From positions 1 to 59,674 of the forward strand of contig CAJUAW010000003.1 in the NCBI GenBank assembly GCA_910584605.1: a stretch of 59,674 nt of DNA. Reading direction: 5' to 3'. The notes beneath the pieces are model-generated. The model worked only from the letters and a program-made list of their open reading frames with translations. It was not told the origin of the DNA and did no database searches. The position numbers and the translations under genes were made by a program. Positions 7,729 through 15,587 of this stretch are shown here, in pieces. Within the stretch, counting starts at the first letter, position 1; each line of letters opens with the position of its first letter. The stretch is from an uncultured Oscillospiraceae bacterium (lineage in GTDB: Bacteria > Bacillota_A > Clostridia > Oscillospirales > Oscillospiraceae).

Positions 7729-7757
7729 TTGACAGTGTTACCAAAGAAGAATACAAT
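7729..7757 (+). promoter_or_regulatory. Promoter of the unknown gene at 7794
   Basis: TTGACA (7729-7734), 17-base spacer, TACAAT (7752-7757). It directly abuts parS site 2, so bound ParB/Noc would probably cover it. Confidence 0.75.
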
Positions 7758-7793
7758 GATCCCAGATCCAGAAGAGAAAGCGAGGGACCTCCT

Positions 7794-8663
7794 ATGCTCA
7801 TGCCAGCCCCTTATGAGGGGTCCGATTGGTATCCGTCCTTTTCCCGGTTTATGACTGCGGCCTGCCCAAGCTGGTATGGATCTTATAAGTGTGCGCCTGC
7901 CGCCCGGAGCGTGGTCAAGAAGCTGGCGGAGCAGTTTGCTCCTGACGTTCCCCGGCTTCCGGAGGAGTACGGGACCTTCCTGGCGCAGATTGGTACGCAA
8001 GGTCTGAATCTGCAGCGGCGGGCGTGGCTTTATCCCAGTAATCAGCTGTACCTGTCCGAAGGGGAGGAGCCCTGCCTGATGATCGGAAGCTACAGTCTTC
8101 TGGACGAGGGGGATAAGCTGGCCTACTGCTTCCCGAAGGAGGGGCCGCCCTATCTGGTTTGGATGGAGCGGTGGTCTGATCTGAGGGACAGACAGATCAG
8201 GGTGGCGGACAGCCTGGGACAGCTGCTGTGTAATCAGGCGTTTCTGGCGGAGGGCGGAAAACAGTTTTCCTTCCACCATTCGCTGGAGCTGGCCTTTCAT
8301 CTGCACCAGCCGCTCTACGGGCCCTGCCCGGAGGCGGAGGACTATTGCAGAACGCATCCCATCCAGAACCTCAGCGAAAAGGAGCTGGAGGACATCGGGT
8401 TTCAGCTCCAGATCAAGAAGCTGGAGGGGCCGCTGCGGCGGCTGAGCTATGAACGGGTCTGGTTCAGCACGGAGCTGGATCAGGTCTGGCGGAAGGAGGC
8501 TGCCTGCTGTATCCTCTCCCGTGAATTTGATCCCAACGATATGTTTGACACGGTGTACATATCCCTTTGGGGCATGGGAAAGGAGAGCGTGTGGGAGCTG
8601 GCTCAGGCGTTTCAGGAGCTGGGCTATGGAAATTCCCTGGAGCTGAGAGATGGTTTCACGTGA
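7794..8663 (+). CDS. Unknown protein encoded between parA and noc
   Basis: The 289-residue soluble protein has no signal peptide or membrane segment. It is rich in Trp, Tyr and Cys. The stretch RLPEEYGTFLAQIG near residue 52 resembles the opening of SUKH/SMI1-type domains, but this is a weak likeness and I do not assign the family. It runs against the surrounding genes, has its own promoter next to parS site 2, and GAGGG lies 7 bases before the ATG. Its last codons Gly-Phe-Thr-stop are encoded by parS site 3. Being bracketed by two parS sites inside the segregation cluster is unusual. Confidence 0.75.
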   Translation: MLMPAPYEGSDWYPSFSRFMTAACPSWYGSYKCAPAARSVVKKLAEQFAPDVPRLPEEYGTFLAQIGTQGLNLQRRAWLYPSNQLYLSEGEEPCLMIGSYSLLDEGDKLAYCFPKEGPPYLVWMERWSDLRDRQIRVADSLGQLLCNQAFLAEGGKQFSFHHSLELAFHLHQPLYGPCPEAEDYCRTHPIQNLSEKELEDIGFQLQIKKLEGPLRRLSYERVWFSTELDQVWRKEAACCILSREFDPNDMFDTVYISLWGMGKESVWELAQAFQELGYGNSLELRDGFT

Positions 8664-8667
8664 AACA
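8652..8667. promoter_or_regulatory. parS site 3, overlapping a stop codon
   Basis: GGTTTCACGTGAAACA has one mismatch to the perfect palindrome, in its first base. The TGA of the unknown plus-strand gene (8661-8663) is inside the site, and the site ends exactly where the noc stop codon begins (8668), so it fills the gap between two converging genes. Confidence 0.88.
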
Positions 8668-9477
8668 TCACCCCGCCCGGCGGGGGATATGGATGGTGAG
8701 AGTGATCTCCTCGTCAGAGTCCTGACGGCGGCACTGGGCGTCCACCCCGGCGGAGCGCATGATGTCCAGGCTGCGGGTAATGGTGTTCAAAAACAGCCGC
8801 ACATCCTTGATCACGAAGGTGGGGCGTCTCCGGTCGGGGGGAGCCTTGGCCATGAGCATACTGTCCACCAGGGCCTCGGTCTGGGCCACGGTGAGACTGT
8901 CCGCGACGACCAGCCGGGCGGCCTCCAGCTGCTGCTCCTCCTCGCTGAGCCGGAGGAGCGCCCTGGCGTGGCGCTCGGTGGCGCCGTGGTCCCGGAGCAG
9001 CTCCAGCACCTCGTGGGGCAGCTTGAGCAGGCGCAGCTTATTGGCCACCGCGGACTGGCTCTTGCCGATGCGCCGGGCGGCGTCATCCTGGGAGATGTGG
9101 TAGGTATCGATGAGGCGGCGGAGGGCCAGGGCCTCCTCCCAGAAGTCCAGGTCCCGGCGCTGGAGGTTCTCTACCAGAGCCAGCAGGGAGGAGGACTGGC
9201 TGTCCGTCTGAATGGACAGGCAGGGGACGGTGTCCAGACCGGCCAGCCGGGCCGCCCGAAGGCGGCGTTCGCCGGCCACCAGCTCCCACTGGCCGTCCCG
9301 GCGGCGGACGGTCAGCGGCTGGAGCACCCCCAGCTCCTGGATGGAAGCGGCCAGCTCCTCCAGCTCGGGCTGGGTGAAGGTGCGCCTGGGTTGGTTGGGG
9401 TTGGGGTGAATGGCGTCGAGGGGGAGGAAGAGCACCCGTCCGGTCTCAAAAATCCCCTTTTTCAGCAGCGGCCACAT
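8668..9477 (-). CDS. noc: Nucleoid occlusion protein Noc (ParB family)
   Basis: The 269-residue protein is a second ParB-like protein. It has NPNQPRRTFTQPELEELAAS, a GERRLRAARLAG box, ENLQRRDLDFWEEALALRRL and an HTH around residues 140-165 (SQDDAARRIGKSQSAVANKL). The N-terminus MWPLLKKGIFETG is a short amphipathic helix like the membrane-binding helix of Noc, which favours Noc over a second ParB. Noc binds related palindromes (NBS) and keeps division away from the nucleoid. The start chosen has AAAGGTGG 7 bases upstream. It has its own promoter. Confidence 0.9.
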   Translation of the reverse strand: MWPLLKKGIFETGRVLFLPLDAIHPNPNQPRRTFTQPELEELAASIQELGVLQPLTVRRRDGQWELVAGERRLRAARLAGLDTVPCLSIQTDSQSSSLLALVENLQRRDLDFWEEALALRRLIDTYHISQDDAARRIGKSQSAVANKLRLLKLPHEVLELLRDHGATERHARALLRLSEEEQQLEAARLVVADSLTVAQTEALVDSMLMAKAPPDRRRPTFVIKDVRLFLNTITRSLDIMRSAGVDAQCRRQDSDEEITLTIHIPRRAG

Positions 9478-9521
9478 AGAGATTACCACCTTTCTTATGT
9501 ACAGCAAATGGAATGGTTACA

Positions 9522-9550
9522 GCTATAGTTTACCATAAATTGGAAATCAA
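9522..9550 (-). promoter_or_regulatory. Promoter of noc
   Basis: Minus-strand TTGATT (9545-9550), 17-base spacer, TATAGC (9522-9527). The 344-base gap between noc and xpt holds this promoter and the xpt promoter; the part between them (9551-9710) showed nothing recognisable. Confidence 0.5.
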
Positions 9551-9710
9551 AAGGTCGAAGCCCGTCGCCCAGGAAAAATTTCCCGGGGAAGCCTGCGCCG
9601 CAGGGGACTGAGCGCTTCCAGCGGGCGGAGGACTGGCAAACTATGGAGAAAAAAGGAAAAATGCCAGAAAAAATTATGGAGAATGTGAGGAAAAACCCGA
9701 AAAAAGGGGA

Positions 9711-9739
9711 TTGAAAAACGGGGGGATTTCTTGTACAAT
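9711..9739 (+). promoter_or_regulatory. Promoter of xpt
   Basis: TTGAAA (9711-9716), 17-base spacer, TACAAT (9734-9739). Downstream, in the 75-base leader, a GGCCCG/CGGGCC hairpin lies at 9770-9788. A purine riboswitch was looked for and not seen. Confidence 0.7.
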
Positions 9740-9821
9740 GTAGTTGTGGCATTTTTTGCAGAAGGACGTGGCCCGGACGATTCGGGCCATCGTTTCGTTT
9801 CAGAAAGGCGGTGGAGTCCCC

Positions 9822-10397
9822 ATGGAGCTGCTGAAGCAGCGAATCCGGAAGGATGGAACGGTGAAGGGGAACGATGTGCTGAAGGTGGACAGTTTTCTGA
9901 ACCACCAGATGGATGTTGCCCTTTTTGAGGAGATCGGCAAGGAATTTCTGCGCCGGTTTGACGGCTGCGGTGTGAACAAGATTTTGACGATCGAGGCCTC
10001 CGGCATCGGGATCGCTTGTGTCACAGCGCAGTTTTTTCATTGTCCGGTGATCTTTGCCAAAAAGAGCAAGACCAAAAACATCGCCGGCGAGGTGTACACC
10101 ACCAAAGTCAGGTCCTTTACCCATGGGAATGTGTCTGATGTGATCGTGTCCACCCGGTTCCTGGGTCCGGGGGACAAGGTCCTGATCATCGACGACTTCC
10201 TGGCCAACGGCGCGGCGCTGGAGGGGCTGATCGATCTGGTGAGCCAGTCCGGGGCGGAGCTGGCCGGGGCGGGGATCGTCATCGAAAAGGCATTCCAGCC
10301 TGGTGGAGACCGGCTGCGCGCCAAGGGAATCCGGGTGGAGTCACTGGCTCGGATCAAGTCCATGAGCGAGGAAACCGGCGTGGAATTTATGGATTAA
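9822..10397 (+). CDS. xpt: Xanthine phosphoribosyltransferase
   Basis: The 191-residue enzyme converts xanthine and PRPP to XMP in purine salvage. It opens with MELLKQRIRKDGTVKGNDVL and DSFLNHQMD, as in B. subtilis Xpt. It carries ILTIEASGIGIA and the PRPP-binding loop VLIIDDFLANGAALEGL near residue 125. The start is the ATG after a GGTGGAG site; an in-frame start 26 codons upstream would begin inside the promoter transcript leader and adds non-conserved sequence. It is followed by a terminator and then a nucleoside-type ABC importer, so this is a purine uptake/salvage block. Confidence 0.96.
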   Translation: MELLKQRIRKDGTVKGNDVLKVDSFLNHQMDVALFEEIGKEFLRRFDGCGVNKILTIEASGIGIACVTAQFFHCPVIFAKKSKTKNIAGEVYTTKVRSFTHGNVSDVIVSTRFLGPGDKVLIIDDFLANGAALEGLIDLVSQSGAELAGAGIVIEKAFQPGGDRLRAKGIRVESLARIKSMSEETGVEFMD

Positions 10398-10417
10398 AGC
10401 CGGACTGGTCCGGTTTT
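10396..10417 (+). terminator. Terminator after xpt
   Basis: GCCGGA/TCCGGT stem with a CTGG loop, flanked by AAA and TTTT, starting in the xpt stop codon. Confidence 0.6.
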
Positions 10418-10463
10418 AATATATAAGGTAGAAAGAGGAAGAACAACTTAAGGAGGAACTAGA

Positions 10464-11735
10464 ATGAAAAAACTTCTTGCGCTGGCTCTGGCTGCGGCTA
10501 TGAGCCTGTCCCTTGCCGCCTGCGGCGGCGGCAGCACCAGCACCCCTGCCGCCAGCAGTCCCGCCGCTTCCGGGAGCGGTAGTGATGTGTCTGCCCCCAC
10601 CGGCGGCGACAGCTCCGACTTCAAGGTGGGCGCCATCTATATCACCAGCCAGAACGATGTGGCCGGGTATACCTTCCAGCACCACAACGGCATCACCACC
10701 GCCATGAAGGACCTGGGCATGGACCCCGCCACCCAGCTGCTCATTGTGGACAAGGTGGATGAGGACTATGACGCTGTGTGCAGCGCCATCGACACCCTGG
10801 CCAACCAGGGAGCCAACGTGATCTTCGGCATCTCCTTCGGCTACATCGACGCCATGAACGACAAGGCCGGGGATTACCCCGAGATCATCTTCTCCCACGG
10901 CACCGGCTATCTGGGCAATGACACCAACTTCAACAACTACTTCGGCCGCATCTATCAGGCCCGCTACCTGGCCGGCATCGCCGCCGGGCTGAAGTCTCTG
11001 GAGACCGGCAACAACTCCATCGGCTATGTGGCCGCATACAACACTGAGTACGCCGAGACCTGCTCCGGCATCAACGGCTTTACCCTGGGTGTCCAGTCCG
11101 CCAACCCGGACGCCACCGTCTATGTAAAGAAAATCAACATCTGGGGCAACGAGAACCTGGAGCGCCAGGCCGCCCAGGCCCTCATCGACACCTATAACTG
11201 CGGCGTCATCTCCCAGCACTGCGACTCCGCCCAGCCCCAGCTGGTGGCCCAGGAGAACAACGCCTTCGGCTGCGGCTACAACTCCGACATGACTGAGCAG
11301 GCCCCCAACGCCCACATCACCGCCGCCATCTGGCACTGGAACGTCTACTACCAGACCGCCATCGAGGCCGCCATGGCCTGCAACGGCGACGCCTCCAAGT
11401 TTGTGGAAAACATGGACGGCAACGCCTACTACGCCGGCCTGGCCGAGGGCCTTGTGGATACCTCTCCCGTGAACGAGGCCACCGCCGCCCCCAACACCAC
11501 CGCCGTGATGGACGCGGTCCGGGAGCTGATTAAGTCCGGCGAGTGGGACGTGTTCACCGGTGTGAAGCTGAGCTATAACATCGGGGAGGACGGCTCGGTA
11601 GAAATCGTCAAAACCGAGGCCGACCTGGTGGATACCAACGGGACCGTGATTGTCCCCGCTGGCGGTCTCTCTGTGGACGACGGCGTGATTAAGGGCAGCA
11701 TGGATTACAATGTAGCTGGCGTGGTGGAGGGCTGA
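10464..11735 (+). CDS. BMP-family lipoprotein, substrate-binding protein of a nucleoside ABC importer
   Basis: The 423-residue protein has a lipoprotein signal peptide with lipobox LAAC (Cys about residue 20), a Ser/Thr/Ala-rich linker, and a BMP/Med-type periplasmic-binding fold starting at FKVGAIYITSQNDVAGYTFQ. BMP proteins bind nucleosides or purines outside the membrane and feed the ABC permease. The ATPase and two permeases follow at once. The gene is separated from them by a strong hairpin, which should give more binding protein than transporter. AAGGAGG lies before the ATG. Confidence 0.92.
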   Translation: MKKLLALALAAAMSLSLAACGGGSTSTPAASSPAASGSGSDVSAPTGGDSSDFKVGAIYITSQNDVAGYTFQHHNGITTAMKDLGMDPATQLLIVDKVDEDYDAVCSAIDTLANQGANVIFGISFGYIDAMNDKAGDYPEIIFSHGTGYLGNDTNFNNYFGRIYQARYLAGIAAGLKSLETGNNSIGYVAAYNTEYAETCSGINGFTLGVQSANPDATVYVKKINIWGNENLERQAAQALIDTYNCGVISQHCDSAQPQLVAQENNAFGCGYNSDMTEQAPNAHITAAIWHWNVYYQTAIEAAMACNGDASKFVENMDGNAYYAGLAEGLVDTSPVNEATAAPNTTAVMDAVRELIKSGEWDVFTGVKLSYNIGEDGSVEIVKTEADLVDTNGTVIVPAGGLSVDDGVIKGSMDYNVAGVVEG

Positions 11736-11765
11736 TCCTCCCGCCCAATCAACGCAGACCCGAAC

Positions 11766-11804
11766 CGGGCCGGCCGGATACCACCGGCCGGCCCGCGTGT
11801 TTTT
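11766..11804 (+). terminator. Strong hairpin between binding protein and transporter genes (partial terminator)
   Basis: A 12-bp perfect GC stem (11766-11777 with 11784-11795), 6-base loop, then CGTG and TTTTT at 11800-11804. Since the transporter genes lack another visible promoter, read-through is inferred. Confidence 0.8.
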
Positions 11805-11821
11805 GGAAGAGGAGAGAAGGT

Positions 11822-13405
11822 ATGGAGGAACGGTATGCCATTGAGATGCGGGGCATCTGCAAAAGCTTTGGCAGCGTAGCGGCAAACAAAAATGTCAACC
11901 TGAACGTCAAACCGGGGGAGATCCTGGCCCTGCTGGGGGAGAACGGCTCGGGCAAGACCACTCTGATGAACATGTTGTCGGGCATCTACAAACCGGACAG
12001 CGGGTCCATCCTGCTGAACGGGCAGGAGGTAGCCATCAACTCCCCGGAGGACGCCAAGCGGCTGGGGATCGGCATGGTCCACCAGCACTTCAAGCTGGTT
12101 GACGTCTTCTCCGCCGCCGACAACATCTGGCTGGGGGACGACAAGTCGGGCGCGGTGCTGAAAAAGGACCGGTACAACACCATTGGGGAGATGGCAAAAA
12201 AGTTCGGCTTTGATATAGATCCCCGGAAAAAGGTGTACAACATGGCGGTGTCAGAGAAGCAGACCCTGGAGATCGTCAAGGTGCTGTACTACGGGGCCAA
12301 GATCATCATCCTGGACGAACCCACCGCCGTCCTCACCGTGCAGGAGACGGCCAGGCTCTTCGATGTGCTCCGCCGCATGAAGGGATCGGGCCACGCCATC
12401 ATCATCATCACCCATAAGCTCAACGAGGTGCTGGAGATCTCCGACCGGGTGGCCATCCTCCGCAAGGGGGAGTACATCTGTACCGTGGACACCTCCTCCA
12501 CCGGCGAGCAGCAGCTCACCGAGTACATGGTGGGCCGGAAGGTGGAACTGAACATCGACCGCCCCGTGGTGGAGAAGACCCGGCCCCTGCTGGAGATTCG
12601 GGACCTGACCATCCGCAATGACGAGGGCGCGGTGGCCATCGACAAGGTGAACTTCTACATCCGGGGGGGCGAGATCCTGGGGGTGGCCGGCATCGCCGGC
12701 TGCGGACAGAAGGAGCTGTGCGAGGCTATCGCCGGCCTGCGGCCGATTGAGAGCGGCATGATGATCCATAAGGGGGACAACATCGTGGGCCTCAGCCCCA
12801 AGTCGATTTTGGAAAAGGGCATCTCCATGTCCTTCATCCCCGAGGACCGGCTGGGCATGGGCCTGGCCCCCTCCATGTCGGTGACCGACAACATGCTGCT
12901 GAAAAAGTACGACCAGTCCAAGGGGCCCTTTGTGGACCGGAAGACCGGCCGGGCGGAGGCCCAGCAGGTCATCGATGAGCTGGAGATCGTCACTCCCTCC
13001 ACCGAGACGCCGGTGCGCCGCCTGTCCGGCGGCAACGTGCAGAAGGTGCTGCTGGGCCGGGAGATCAAGGCCGGCCCCAACGTGATTGTCACCGCTTACC
13101 CCGTCCGGGGGCTGGACATCAACTCCTCCTACGCCATCTACGACATCCTGAACAAGCAGAAGAAGGACGGGGTAGGCATCCTCTTCGTGGGGGAGGACCT
13201 GGACGTGATGATCGACCTGTGCGATAAGATCATGGTGCTGTGCCACGGCAGAGTGATGGGCGTGGTCCACGCCCACAAGACCAGCAAGGAGGAGCTGGGC
13301 CTGATGATGACCGGGGCGCTGGACCTGACCAACAAGTATGAGGACAAGCCCGCCGGCATCGCCCGGGACAGCCGCATCGAGGAATCCGAGGAGGTGGAGG
13401 AATGA
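11822..13405 (+). CDS. ABC importer ATPase with two nucleotide-binding domains (NupO/YufO type)
   Basis: The 527-residue protein contains two ABC domains. Domain 1 has a normal Walker A (GENGSGKTTLMN, about residue 38) and Walker B (IIILDEPTAVLT), but its signature reads MAVSEKQ. Domain 2 has a degenerate Walker A (GIAGCGQKEL) and Walker B (VIVTAYPVRGLD) but a normal RLSGGNVQK signature. So one composite ATP site is intact and the other is degenerate, as is common in this sugar/nucleoside family. It powers uptake by the two permeases. Its stop overlaps the next start (ATGA). GAGAGAAGG precedes the ATG. Confidence 0.93.
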   Translation: MEERYAIEMRGICKSFGSVAANKNVNLNVKPGEILALLGENGSGKTTLMNMLSGIYKPDSGSILLNGQEVAINSPEDAKRLGIGMVHQHFKLVDVFSAADNIWLGDDKSGAVLKKDRYNTIGEMAKKFGFDIDPRKKVYNMAVSEKQTLEIVKVLYYGAKIIILDEPTAVLTVQETARLFDVLRRMKGSGHAIIIITHKLNEVLEISDRVAILRKGEYICTVDTSSTGEQQLTEYMVGRKVELNIDRPVVEKTRPLLEIRDLTIRNDEGAVAIDKVNFYIRGGEILGVAGIAGCGQKELCEAIAGLRPIESGMMIHKGDNIVGLSPKSILEKGISMSFIPEDRLGMGLAPSMSVTDNMLLKKYDQSKGPFVDRKTGRAEAQQVIDELEIVTPSTETPVRRLSGGNVQKVLLGREIKAGPNVIVTAYPVRGLDINSSYAIYDILNKQKKDGVGILFVGEDLDVMIDLCDKIMVLCHGRVMGVVHAHKTSKEELGLMMTGALDLTNKYEDKPAGIARDSRIEESEEVEE

Positions 13406-14520
13406 AAAACCGTCAGCCTCTGTTCCACGTGGTCAAGCGGGACCACGCCGGACCGGGCCGTCAGGCCACAGCCTATGTGGCGGCGGTGGTGCTGGCGCTG
13501 CTGGTGGGCGCGGTGCTGCTGATGGTCCAGGGGGTGGAGCCCGTTACCTTCTATAAGCAGCTGCTCACCATGGGTATCCCAGGCAGCCGCTACCCCTGGC
13601 GGTCAGTGGAGAATTTTATCAAGCTGTTCGTCCCGCTGCTGATCACGTCGATGGCCCTGGCGCTGGCCTTCAAGATGCGCTTTTGGAACATCGGCGGCGA
13701 GGGACAGTTCATTATGGGGGCGTTCTGGGCGGGCTTCGCTGCCATGAAGCTGGGCGGGACCCTGCCCCAGCCCTTGATGGTGGTGGTCATGGCCCTGTGC
13801 GGCGCCCTGGGGGGCGGACTGTACGGTGTGTTCGTGGCGGCGCTGAAGGTGAAGTGGGGGACCAACGAGACCCTCCTCACCCTGATGCTGAACTATGTGG
13901 CCCTATACTTCCTGCAATATTTTGCCGAGACAAAAACGGACTGGAATTTCTTCCTGGACCCGGATTCCGCCCGGCCCAAGTTCGCCAAGTTCCCGGCCAA
14001 CGCCCAGATGATCACCATCCCCATCGGGCCCTTCAACCTGAACCTGTCCCTGGTGATCGCCGCCGTTCTGTGCGTGCTGCTGTACATCTATCTGAACTAC
14101 ACCAAGCGGGGCTATGAGATTGCCGTGGTGGGGGACAGCCCCAACACCGCCCGGTACGCCGGGATGAAGGTGGGAAAGATTGTCATCCGCACCATCTTCC
14201 TGTCCGCCGCCCTCATCGGCCTGGCGGGGGCCTTCCAGGTGTCCTCCGCGGGCATCCTGTCCACCTCCGTCACCAACGACGTGGGCTGGACCGGCGTGGT
14301 GGTGGCCTGGCTGGCCAAGCTGAACATGGTGGGCATTGTGGTGGCCTCCCTGCTGATCACGGTGCTCCAGTTCGGGTGCCAGACGGCCAGCACCACCTAC
14401 CCCTCCATCGACGCCAACTTCGCTAATCTGCTTCAGGGAGTGATCCTCTTCATCGTGCTGGCGGCGGACTTTTTCACCCGCTTTCGCCTGGCGCGGACCA
14501 GAAAGGAGGCGGCAAAATGA
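13402..14520 (+). CDS. Nucleoside ABC transporter permease 1 (NupP type)
   Basis: The 372-residue membrane protein has about eight to ten hydrophobic segments starting near residue 25. It contains the conserved FWNIGGEGQFIMGAFWAGF and KVKWGTNETLLTLMLNYVA motifs and the GYEIAVVGDSPNTARYAGM coupling region of the BPD_transp_2 family. It forms half of the membrane channel. It is translationally coupled by ATGA overlaps to the ATPase upstream and to the second permease downstream. Confidence 0.93.
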   Translation: MKNRQPLFHVVKRDHAGPGRQATAYVAAVVLALLVGAVLLMVQGVEPVTFYKQLLTMGIPGSRYPWRSVENFIKLFVPLLITSMALALAFKMRFWNIGGEGQFIMGAFWAGFAAMKLGGTLPQPLMVVVMALCGALGGGLYGVFVAALKVKWGTNETLLTLMLNYVALYFLQYFAETKTDWNFFLDPDSARPKFAKFPANAQMITIPIGPFNLNLSLVIAAVLCVLLYIYLNYTKRGYEIAVVGDSPNTARYAGMKVGKIVIRTIFLSAALIGLAGAFQVSSAGILSTSVTNDVGWTGVVVAWLAKLNMVGIVVASLLITVLQFGCQTASTTYPSIDANFANLLQGVILFIVLAADFFTRFRLARTRKEAAK

Positions 14521-15512
14521 ACGATCCCATCAATGTATTGACGCTGTTCCTCTTTAACATCGTCCTGGTGAATATCCCTCTGCTCTACGGCACGGTGGGA
14601 GAGATTGTGGTGGAGAAATCCGGCAGTCTGGACCTGGGCGTGGAGGGCACCATGGCCATCGGAGCCATTTTTGGCTATCTGGCCGGGTGCGCGGCCAACA
14701 GTCTGGCGGTGGGCCTGCTGGTCTCCTTCCTGGCGGCAGGGCTGTGCGGACTGCTCTTCGCGGTGCTGACCGTTTCCCTCCAGGCCAATCAGAACGTCAC
14801 CGGCCTGACCATTACCACCTTCGGCCTGGGGCTGTACTTCTTCGTGGGCAAGGGCCTGGGGGAGCGGTGGCCTGCCATGACCGGCGCCGGGAGTCTGGTG
14901 AAGGGATTTTCCGCACTGGAAATTCCGGGCCTTTCTAAACTCCCTGTAATCGGAAAGGCCCTGTTTTCCCACAATCTGCTGGTCTATCTGGGGATTGTCA
15001 TCGCCGTGCTGGTGTGGTGGTATCTCAACTTCACCAAGACGGGCCTACGTCTGCGGGCGGTGGGGGAGAACCCCGGCGCAGCTGACTCGGTGGGCGTGAA
15101 CACTCTGATGTATAAGTACATCCACCTCATTGGAGGCTCCGGCATCATGGGCCTGGGCGGGTTCTACATGGCCCTGTATATGAGCGGCTCCTTTGAGGGC
15201 TCCAACTGCTGGATCAACGGCTACGGCTGGATCGCCATCGCCCTGGTGATCTTTGCCAACTGGAACCCGGTGCTGGCCATTTTAGGCACCCTGGTCTTCG
15301 GCTTCTTCAACACCCTGCAGATCTACGCCGGGTCGCTGGCCGGAGCTTTCCCGGGACCGCTGGGCTGGCTCAATGCGGTTCCGGCTCAGCTGTACAAGGC
15401 CCTCCCCTTCCTGATCACTGCCATCGTGCTGATCGCCTCCTCCATCCGCAGGAGGGAGGGGTCCGGCCAGCCCGCCGCTCTGGGCCTGAACTACTTCCGC
15501 GAGGAGCGGTAA
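14517..15512 (+). CDS. Nucleoside ABC transporter permease 2 (NupQ type)
   Basis: The 331-residue multi-pass protein is the second BPD_transp_2 permease. It has TVGEIVVEKSGSLDLGVEGT, QANQNVTGLTITTFGLGLYF and the coupling segment TGLRLRAVGENPGAADSVGV. With the NupP-type protein it makes the transmembrane heterodimer for purine nucleoside or base uptake; the exact substrate is inferred from the BMP protein and the xpt neighbour. It ends the operon before a bidirectional terminator. Confidence 0.93.
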   Translation: MNDPINVLTLFLFNIVLVNIPLLYGTVGEIVVEKSGSLDLGVEGTMAIGAIFGYLAGCAANSLAVGLLVSFLAAGLCGLLFAVLTVSLQANQNVTGLTITTFGLGLYFFVGKGLGERWPAMTGAGSLVKGFSALEIPGLSKLPVIGKALFSHNLLVYLGIVIAVLVWWYLNFTKTGLRLRAVGENPGAADSVGVNTLMYKYIHLIGGSGIMGLGGFYMALYMSGSFEGSNCWINGYGWIAIALVIFANWNPVLAILGTLVFGFFNTLQIYAGSLAGAFPGPLGWLNAVPAQLYKALPFLITAIVLIASSIRRREGSGQPAALGLNYFREER

Positions 15513-15549
15513 TTGATCACGAACTGTATAATAGAGCGAAAAAATAACA

Positions 15550-15577
15550 GGAGCGCCCCGGTTTGGGGCGCTCCTTT
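15550..15577. terminator. Bidirectional terminator between permease and PrsA-like genes
   Basis: A 10-bp perfect stem (15550-15559 with 15565-15574), 5-base loop, followed by TTT on the plus strand; it lies between two converging genes. Confidence 0.75.
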
Positions 15578-15587
15578 GTGTTGCTTG

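Noticed and set aside
8040..8200. SUKH (SMI1/KNR4) immunity domain in the unknown protein at 7794
   Set aside because: Only a short LPEEY-type similarity. The rest of the domain could not be followed, so it was not assigned.
7578..8357. Long N-terminal extension of parA in frame
   Set aside because: It would cross the parA promoter, the palindrome and parS, and lies opposite a well supported gene. The standard ParA start with AGGAGG is at 7577.
9551..9821. Purine riboswitch upstream of xpt
   Set aside because: Neither the conserved core segments of the purine aptamer nor a matching terminator/antiterminator pair was found. Only a small hairpin at 9770-9788 is present.
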